A program made the translations under genes and the position numbers. From Hymenobacter polaris (GTDB taxonomy: Bacteria > Bacteroidota > Bacteroidia > Cytophagales > Hymenobacteraceae): 64,000 nucleotides of DNA. The DNA is taken from NCBI RefSeq assembly GCF_012927305.1, contig NZ_JABBGH010000003.1:992001-1056000 (forward strand), written 5' to 3'. The notes under the pieces are model-generated. The model had not been told where the DNA came from. It did no database searches and was given only the letters and a program-made list of their open reading frames with translations. Positions 58,450-64,000 of the stretch are shown one piece after another. Each line of letters starts with the position of its first letter. The first letter of the stretch is position 1.

Positions 58450-59847
58450 ATGGTACTCTATAAGCGTAGAATCTACTTCAACCAGCTCATCCTACTTATG
58501 GTAGATGTGCTGCTCATCTTCGGAGCTTTTCGCCTGGTGCGCTACTACCAGCGGAGTGACTGGCAATTTGACAGCGAGGACGCCATGTATTTCGCCGTCT
58601 TCGCGCTGCTTTGGTGGATTGTCGCCGGTCAGTTTGCGAGCACTGCCGCCGCCGACCGCCTGAGCACCTACGCTGAAAAAGCGTGGGCCCTAATGCGCAC
58701 CCTTGTGCTGCACTCCATTGTGCTGACGGCGGGTACCGAGCTGCTGCGCGTGCGGCCTTTGCCGTTACGCTACGTGGCCTTACTGTACGTGGTAGCAGGG
58801 GTAAGCATTATTGTCGCCCGGTTGGGCATTGCCTTTATCCGGCGCACGTTCCGCTACCGCTGGGCCCGGCCCCAAAGCCAGTACGTGGTGCTGGGGGCTG
58901 GCCGCAGCGGGGTAGACCTGTACCGCTTCTTGGAAGTGCACGACTCGGTGGGCAATAACTGCCTGGGTTTTTTCAGCGATGAGCCCGTGCCAGCCGAAGT
59001 AAGCCACCTGTACCTAGGCCGCCTGGAGGAGTTGAAAGCCTACTGCGAGCGGCAGCAGGTAGACGAGATATACTGCGCGCTGCCCCTCAACCAGGGCGAG
59101 TACATGCAGCAACTGGCCAGCTTTGCGGATGAAAACTTCATTGCCTTCCGCATTGTGCCTGACTTTGAAGGCACGCTGCACAAGCACGTCAATATCCACT
59201 ACCACGCCCACGGCCCTATCCTCACGGTGCGGCGCCACCCGCTCACCTTCCGGCCCAACCAAATTTCCAAGCGGGTATTCGATTTGGTTTTCTCCGGTTT
59301 GGTTATCGTAGGAGTCTTTCCAGTGATAATGCCCATCCTGGCTTTAATTATCAAGCTGGATTCGCCCGGCCCCATATTCTTCAAGCAGATGCGGCCCGGT
59401 AAGCGCAACAAGCTGTTTCCGTGCTACAAGCTGCGCACTATGCGCACCGACACGGGCGGTACCGAGCTACAGGCCACGAAAGGCGATGCACGCATCACCC
59501 GCGTAGGCCGGTTCTTGCGCGCTTCTAGCCTCGACGAGCTGCCCCAGTTCTTTAACGTGTGGCTAGGGCACATGTCGGTGGTTGGCCCTCGGCCCAATAT
59601 GGTCTCGCAACTGGAAGAATACTCCAAACAAATCCACGCCTACCCGCAGCGCCACGCCGTTACGCCCGGCATTACGGGCTACGCCCAGGTGAACGGCTAC
59701 CGCGGCGAAACCCGCGCCAGCGGCGCTATGGAGAAGCGCGTGGAGTACGACCTGGAATACGTAGAGAACTGGTCGCTACTGCTCGATTTGCGCATCATCG
59801 CCAAAACCGTGAAGAACATGGTGATGGGCGAAAAGAACGCCTACTAA
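58450..59847 (+). CDS. Polyprenyl-phosphate glycosyl-1-phosphate transferase (WcaJ-like)
   Basis: 465 residues. Four N-terminal membrane helices, a CoA-binding-like Rossmann domain (YVVLGAGRSGVDLYRFLEVH), a fifth hydrophobic segment (VFDLVFSGLVIVGVFPVIMP) and the catalytic C-terminal domain: KLDSPGPIFFKQMRPGKRNK, CYKLRTMRTD, SLDELPQFFNVWLGHMSVVGPRPNM, TPGITGYAQVNGYRGET, EYDLEYVENWSLLLDLRI. It loads the first sugar phosphate on undecaprenyl phosphate for exopolysaccharide or capsule. An in-frame TTG at 58420 exists, but the ATG at 58450 is preferred. Same strand as the next glycosyltransferase. Confidence 0.95.
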   Translation: MVLYKRRIYFNQLILLMVDVLLIFGAFRLVRYYQRSDWQFDSEDAMYFAVFALLWWIVAGQFASTAAADRLSTYAEKAWALMRTLVLHSIVLTAGTELLRVRPLPLRYVALLYVVAGVSIIVARLGIAFIRRTFRYRWARPQSQYVVLGAGRSGVDLYRFLEVHDSVGNNCLGFFSDEPVPAEVSHLYLGRLEELKAYCERQQVDEIYCALPLNQGEYMQQLASFADENFIAFRIVPDFEGTLHKHVNIHYHAHGPILTVRRHPLTFRPNQISKRVFDLVFSGLVIVGVFPVIMPILALIIKLDSPGPIFFKQMRPGKRNKLFPCYKLRTMRTDTGGTELQATKGDARITRVGRFLRASSLDELPQFFNVWLGHMSVVGPRPNMVSQLEEYSKQIHAYPQRHAVTPGITGYAQVNGYRGETRASGAMEKRVEYDLEYVENWSLLLDLRIIAKTVKNMVMGEKNAY

Positions 59848-59906
59848 GTTAATCGCGTAAAACCCTTTTGCCCGCCATTGCTGCCTTAGGGTGGTAGTGG
59901 CGGGCA

Positions 59907-59914
59907 TAGTTTTG
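59907..59914 (+). promoter_or_regulatory. -7 box before the WecG-like gene
   Basis: TAGTTTTG, exact TAnnTTTG match, 35 nt before the ATG at 59949. It directly follows the inverted repeat CCCGCCA...TGGCGGG, which may weakly terminate the WcaJ-like transcript. Confidence 0.45.
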
Positions 59915-59948
59915 TATTCACACCGCTAATCTTTCCAAACCTGGCTCT

Positions 59949-60707
59949 ATGCTAGCGAAGCAGCAGGTACTTGACACCTTTATCACAACGGGCCCCTTCG
60001 AGGAGTTTGTAGATACAATTCTACAGTTGGGCGCCGCCCGCCGCTCGGCCTACGTATGCTGCGCCAACGTGCACATGCTGGTCGAGGCGCACCGCGACCC
60101 AAGCTTTCGGCACATCCTAGCGGACGCCGACCTGGTGACGCCCGACGGGGGGCCGGTGGCCAGCGTTGCTGGCTGGCGCGCTGGCTACGCCCAAGGACGC
60201 GTGGCCGGCATGGACCTCGTGCCCGCCCTGATGGCCGAAGCCGCCCGCCGCGGCCAGTCGGTTTATTTCTACGGCACCACCGAGGCGGTATTGCAAGCTA
60301 TTGTGGCGCGGGCGCAGCGCGAGCTGCCCACTCTGCGCATTGCCGGCACCTGCGCCCCGCCCTTCCGCCCTCTTACGCCAGCCGAAGAAGCAGCCCACAC
60401 GGCCGCCATTGCCGCCGCCGACCCCGACCTGCTCTTTGTAGCCCTAGGGTGCCCGCGCCAAGAAAAGTGGATGGCGGCCCACCGCGGGCAGGTGCGGGCA
60501 TGCATGCTGGGCGTAGGGCAGGCCTTTTTGGTATACGCTGGCTTAGAGCAACGCCTGCCGGTGTGGGCCCGGCGCCTGTGGCTGGAATGGGCCTACCGGC
60601 TGTGGCTGGAGCCTCGCCGCCTGTGGCGGCGCTATCTGGTCACCAACACCCGGTTTTTGTATTTGCTGGCCCAGCAAACGCTGCGCCCGCGCAAAGCCCT
60701 TGGCTAA
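59949..60707 (+). CDS. WecG/TagA/CpsF family glycosyltransferase
   Basis: 252 residues of GT26 type. YVCCANVHMLVEAHRDPSF, ADLVTPDGGPVASVAG with the catalytic Asp, GRVAGMDLVPALM, SVYFYGTTEAVLQAI and LLFVALGCPRQEKWMAAHRG are the family signatures. It adds the second sugar (ManNAcA or similar) to a lipid-linked precursor at the inner membrane. It fits next to the WcaJ-like gene as the second step of the same surface polysaccharide; no polymerase or flippase is in the window. Ends at a strong terminator. Confidence 0.93.
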   Translation: MLAKQQVLDTFITTGPFEEFVDTILQLGAARRSAYVCCANVHMLVEAHRDPSFRHILADADLVTPDGGPVASVAGWRAGYAQGRVAGMDLVPALMAEAARRGQSVYFYGTTEAVLQAIVARAQRELPTLRIAGTCAPPFRPLTPAEEAAHTAAIAAADPDLLFVALGCPRQEKWMAAHRGQVRACMLGVGQAFLVYAGLEQRLPVWARRLWLEWAYRLWLEPRRLWRRYLVTNTRFLYLLAQQTLRPRKALG

Positions 60708-60723
60708 GGCCGGCCACTAACGC

Positions 60724-60754
60724 AAAAAAAGCCCTGGCCTAGGCCAGGGCTTTT
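60724..60754. terminator. Bidirectional terminator, palindrome centred on CCTAGG
   Basis: GCCCTGGCCTAGGCCAGGGC is a gapless 20-nt palindrome flanked by A7 on the left and T4 on the right. It serves both the WecG-like gene and the convergent multi-module gene. Confidence 0.9.
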
Positions 60755-60774
60755 GGTTTGATTAGGCACACACC

Positions 60775-63700
60775 CTAGTGAACTACTGCCAGGTTCAGGA
60801 CCTGCACGGGCTGGCTGCTGCTAACCACCCGCAGCGTGTAGGTGCCGCTGGGCAGGCTGCTGGTATCGAGCGTGAACTCATTGCTGCCGGCTACGGCCGT
60901 GCGCTGAAACTGCGCCAACTGAGTGCCCTGGTAGTCAATGACCGTGATGGTGACGTTATCATTCTGGGCAAAAGTGCCCGTAACGGAAGTCTGACTGTTC
61001 GCCGGGTTCGGATACAGCCCTAGGCCACTGGCGGCCGGGTCGCTGCTGCTCATCAGCAGGTTGTCGGCTGGCGAGCCGGCATCCTGACGCGTCAGCTCTA
61101 CGTCGTCAAAATACAGCCACTGCCCACCGGGCCCGTTGGAGTAAAAGCCAACCTCGCACTGCCCGTTGCTAACGGTGATACCCAGCACGCTTACCTGCAC
61201 CCAATCAGCCGAGCTGGCAATATCAGCGGCGAGCGTCGGGCCTCCGTAGTTGCTGGCCCGCAGCTGCGCCTTGTAGCGAATATCTCCTTTCACCCAGGCC
61301 TTGAGGTTATAGGTACCGTTAGGCAGTTTTTTAACTCCCTGATTGGTGTATATCTCGTAGGGCAGCAGCGAATAGTGCGTGCCGTGGTAGGTGCCCGTGT
61401 GCGCGCCGCCGTATGATTCGGTGTAGCTAACCCAGGGGCCATTTAGGCTACCCGTTTGCACCTTCCACTGGCGCGGGCTTAGCACGGCCGCTTGGTCGTC
61501 GTCGAAGCTCGCATTCAGCACCGTGTTGGCAGCAGTGGTGGGGGTGGGGGTGGCGGGCAAGGCCACCAGCTCCACGTCATCGAAGTAAATCCACTGATTT
61601 TTAGAGGCTTTCGAGTAGAAGCCAATCTCGGCCGTGCCACTGGTTACGTTGATGTTAGTAATCTCGATTTGCTGCCAATCGGAGATACTAGCGCCGATGG
61701 GCGTGCTGAGCTGGCCACCACCGTAGTTCTTGGCCAGCATAATGGCCGTTGCCTGGCCGCCGCTGCCCCGCACCCAGGCGCGCAGCCGGTAAGTGCCAGC
61801 GGGCACGTTGTTGATAACCTGGTAGGTATACACCTCGTAGCCCTCGGGGCGCCACTGCGTGCCGTGGAAGCTGCCGCTGTGCGAGCCGCCGTAGGCCTCG
61901 CTGTAGCTAGAGTGGTTGTCGGTGCCAGGGGCCAACGTCTTTTGCCAGCCAGTAGGGGCGTCCATCTCCTGGCCGTCGGCCTCAAAGCTGGGGTTCACCA
62001 CCAGGTTGCCACCCACGGCTACCGGTGCTGGGGTAGGCGCCGGGGTGGGTGCCGAGGCGGTAACCGTAACGGTAATGGCACCCGAAGTGGTGCTGGCGCC
62101 GGCATCGTCGGTGGCTATGGCCGTGAGCGAGTAGGTGCCCGCCGCGGTGGGCGTCCAGTTCAGGACGTAGGGCGTGGCAGTGTCTTCGCCCAGCTTGGTA
62201 GTGCCGTTGAAGAATTCCACCTTGGCTACGCTGCCATCAGCATCAGCGGCGGTGGCAGTGAGGGCGGTGCCTTGGCCCAGCGTCAGGCTGGTGCTGGCTG
62301 CCGCCAGTGATACGGTGGGGGCCGTGTTCTGCGTGGCTACCAGCGTTACGTCGTCGAAGTAAATCCACTGGCTGGAAGTGGCTTTCGAGTAGAAGCCAAT
62401 CTCGCACTGCCCGTTGCTAATCGCAATGTTGCCGAGGCTCACTTGCACCCAGCTGTTGCCAGGGGTAGCGCCGATGGCAGTGCTTAGCTGCGCGCCGCCG
62501 TAGTTTTTAGCTTGCATTTGGGCGATGGCCTGCCCGCCGCCGCTCCGCACCCAGGCCTGCAGGCGGTAGGTACCATTGGCAAGGCCCGTTACTACCTGGT
62601 AGGTATATACTTCGTAGGGCAGTACGCTGTAGTGGGTGCCGTGGTAGGTGCCGCTGTGAGTAGTGCCGTAAGTCTCAGTGTAGCTCGGGTTGCCGATACC
62701 GGCAATAATCGTTTTCTGCCAGCCCGTGGGTGAGGCAGTTTCCTTGTTATCCGCCTCAAAGCCTGGGTTGGCTATCGTGCCCGCCGTGGGGGTTGGCGTT
62801 GGCGTAGGAGCCGGCGTGTTGCCCGCATTCAGCGGCCCTAGGGTTACGTTGTTCTGCTGCACCTTGGCCAGCCAGCTAAGCCACTCCTGGTTTTCCGTGT
62901 CCAGGGTAATGGGGTTGGGCAGGTGAATGGTGGTGGCGGCGCAGGGGGCGCAGGCATCGGGAGCTAGGTCCTGGCGGTCGTCATAAGGGTCGTGGCCGCC
63001 CCAGCGCACGTAGCCGATGGTATTGTTCTCCACCCGCTGGTTGAAAAATACGCTTGCCAACTGCTGGTAATAGTTAAATACCCCAATGCCCGTGAAGCCA
63101 GCGTAGAAGCGCTGGCCATTAGGCAGCAAGCCGCTGCTCACGAGTCGGTTGTCGTGGTAGTAGATGTCGTGGCCAGCGGCAATGTTCATGGCCGCGTTGC
63201 CCACGCCCACAAACTGGTTGTGGTCGGCTTCGAGGTAGGCCGAGGCCGTGGCAGCCGTGTTGGCATCGCCGTCGGTAGTCAGGCCCGAGCCGGTGTAGCC
63301 CGCCGCAGTAGCGGGCACGGGGTAGCCACCACGCACGAAGTTGTCGTGCACGTGCAGGGGGCTGCCGGCCGTGCCGCTCGAATTGTAGAAGTTGATATTA
63401 TCCTCAACACGGCTCTTATCCGGGGTGTTGAGCACCTGGTTGAAGGCAATATCCACGTCCGCCAGGCCCAACACTGTATTAAGCTGCAAGAAGCTGGCGC
63501 GCGTAAAGCCCTCGCCGCCGCTGCTAGTGCCATTGCGCCAGCGCCCGTCAATGTTGGTAGCCACGTTGTAGCGCACCGTCAGGGTGCCTCCTGTACCCGT
63601 ATTCTGCCAGCGGTTCACAACAATGCCCGTCGTGCCGGTGAGCGTGTTATGCTCCACTACCAAGTTCCGCGACTGATAGGTATCGAGGAAATGGCCGGGC

Positions 63701-64000
63701 GGGGTGTTGTCGGTCGAGGGCGTGAGTGCCACCCCCGTGCAGTTGCGCACCGTAAGGTTGGCCCCCGAGCCCGACTGAATCAGGTGGCCAGCCCCCGAAA
63801 GGTTGCAGCCGTCGAGGATAACCGGCTGGTTGGTATTCACCAGGATGCACGGCACATCAGACGACAAGCTTTGGTAATTACCCGTATAAGTGCCGCCTTT
63901 TGTAATCACAAGCGGAGCCGAGTAAGTTATTGCCTGAGCCTGCGCAAAAGCCGGTACCAAGCAAGCAGCCACGGGCAGCAGCTGTCGAGGTGTAAGCGAG
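60775..64000 (-). CDS. Secreted multi-module protein with beta-helix and T9SS sorting domain (5' end missing)
   Basis: At least 1,074 residues; the reading frame runs off the right edge, and a GTG at 63972 lies within the signal peptide, so the true start is outside. After AFAQAQA comes a right-handed beta-helix-like part (about 380 residues, e.g. NQPVILDGCNLSGAGHLI, LEADHNQFVGVGNAAMNIA, VENNTIGYVRWGG), then a Pro/Thr linker, three related modules of about 140 residues (each NPGFEAD-type start, TESYGG-H-G-YHGT, IYTYQVV, GTYRLQAWVR, GFYSKA...QWIYFDDVELVA), a Big-7-like Ig domain between modules 1 and 2 (DADGSVAKVEFFNGTTKLGED), and a T9SS domain (LYPNPANSQTSV to end). The modules look like carbohydrate-binding domains. 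Surface polysaccharide lyase or adhesin are both possible. Confidence 0.82.
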   Translation of the reverse strand, partial: SLTPRQLLPVAACLVPAFAQAQAITYSAPLVITKGGTYTGNYQSLSSDVPCILVNTNQPVILDGCNLSGAGHLIQSGSGANLTVRNCTGVALTPSTDNTPPGHFLDTYQSRNLVVEHNTLTGTTGIVVNRWQNTGTGGTLTVRYNVATNIDGRWRNGTSSGGEGFTRASFLQLNTVLGLADVDIAFNQVLNTPDKSRVEDNINFYNSSGTAGSPLHVHDNFVRGGYPVPATAAGYTGSGLTTDGDANTAATASAYLEADHNQFVGVGNAAMNIAAGHDIYYHDNRLVSSGLLPNGQRFYAGFTGIGVFNYYQQLASVFFNQRVENNTIGYVRWGGHDPYDDRQDLAPDACAPCAATTIHLPNPITLDTENQEWLSWLAKVQQNNVTLGPLNAGNTPAPTPTPTPTAGTIANPGFEADNKETASPTGWQKTIIAGIGNPSYTETYGTTHSGTYHGTHYSVLPYEVYTYQVVTGLANGTYRLQAWVRSGGGQAIAQMQAKNYGGAQLSTAIGATPGNSWVQVSLGNIAISNGQCEIGFYSKATSSQWIYFDDVTLVATQNTAPTVSLAAASTSLTLGQGTALTATAADADGSVAKVEFFNGTTKLGEDTATPYVLNWTPTAAGTYSLTAIATDDAGASTTSGAITVTVTASAPTPAPTPAPVAVGGNLVVNPSFEADGQEMDAPTGWQKTLAPGTDNHSSYSEAYGGSHSGSFHGTQWRPEGYEVYTYQVINNVPAGTYRLRAWVRGSGGQATAIMLAKNYGGGQLSTPIGASISDWQQIEITNINVTSGTAEIGFYSKASKNQWIYFDDVELVALPATPTPTTAANTVLNASFDDDQAAVLSPRQWKVQTGSLNGPWVSYTESYGGAHTGTYHGTHYSLLPYEIYTNQGVKKLPNGTYNLKAWVKGDIRYKAQLRASNYGGPTLAADIASSADWVQVSVLGITVSNGQCEVGFYSNGPGGQWLYFDDVELTRQDAGSPADNLLMSSSDPAASGLGLYPNPANSQTSVTGTFAQNDNVTITVIDYQGTQLAQFQRTAVAGSNEFTLDTSSLPSGTYTLRVVSSSQPVQVLNLAVVH

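Noticed and set aside
1..64000. CRISPR array, prophage, transposase, or antiphage defence system
   Set aside because: No regularly spaced repeats, no cas, integrase, transposase, capsid or recognised defence genes; all plausible genes look like core or envelope functions.

Overview
The window is high-GC DNA from a Bacteroidota bacterium, most likely Cytophagales and Hymenobacter-like (genus is inferred from gene content, not from a marker gene). Supporting signs are a SusC/SusD pair, four secreted proteins with C-terminal type IX secretion (T9SS) sorting domains, Bacteroidota-style -7 boxes (TAnnTTTG), several families of palindromic intergenic repeats, and frequent CCTAGG. No rRNA, tRNA, CRISPR array, integrase, transposase or phage gene was recognised. 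The left edge cuts a NeuB-like synthase gene. The right edge cuts the 5' end of a large secreted protein gene.

Layout. 1-10.7 kb: NeuB tail, VOC protein, T9SS alkaline phosphatase, beta-propeller protein, a sterol-desaturase-family hydroxylase overlapping an SMR-like transporter, YceI, a large exported HExxH/beta-propeller/beta-barrel protein, and an RsbQ-like hydrolase. 10.9-23 kb: a susC-susD-lipoprotein uptake operon, a DUF2721 membrane protein, type II NADH dehydrogenase, a di-haem cytochrome c lipoprotein and an acyl-CoA synthetase. 23.2-27.9 kb: DUF4136 and DUF2141 proteins, a TlpA-like lipoprotein, a YdeI/DUF1905 protein and a T9SS family 5 glycoside hydrolase.

28-40.7 kb is a complete branched-chain amino acid cluster on the minus strand, in transcription order leuA, leuC, leuD, leuB, then a leader peptide and attenuator, then ilvD, ilvB, ilvN, ilvC, a methyltransferase and ilvA. 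The leader peptide MSAPLLVISPVLIPRQEG is rich in Leu/Val/Ile codons. It precedes mutually exclusive antiterminator and terminator hairpins, which points to transcription attenuation by BCAA-tRNA supply. The methyltransferase between ilvC and ilvA resembles trans-aconitate methyltransferases, a group that in yeast also acts on 3-isopropylmalate. Most spacers in this cluster carry a different palindromic element.

40.9-64 kb: an unrecognised helical protein, purE-purK, an SDR gene divergent from an HxlR regulator with a clear shared operator, NADP isocitrate dehydrogenase, an exported hydrolase, a PBP4-type peptidase, a VCBS-repeat T9SS protein, a SerB-SerA fusion, a heptosyltransferase-like protein, a PolX whose three polymerase aspartates appear lost, two exopolysaccharide glycosyltransferases and a multi-module T9SS protein.

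The most noteworthy items are the ilv attenuator, the excess of CCTAGG, the methyltransferase in the BCAA cluster, the 63-nt perfect palindrome that spans two stop codons, the degenerate PolX, and a structured spacer between leuA and leuC.
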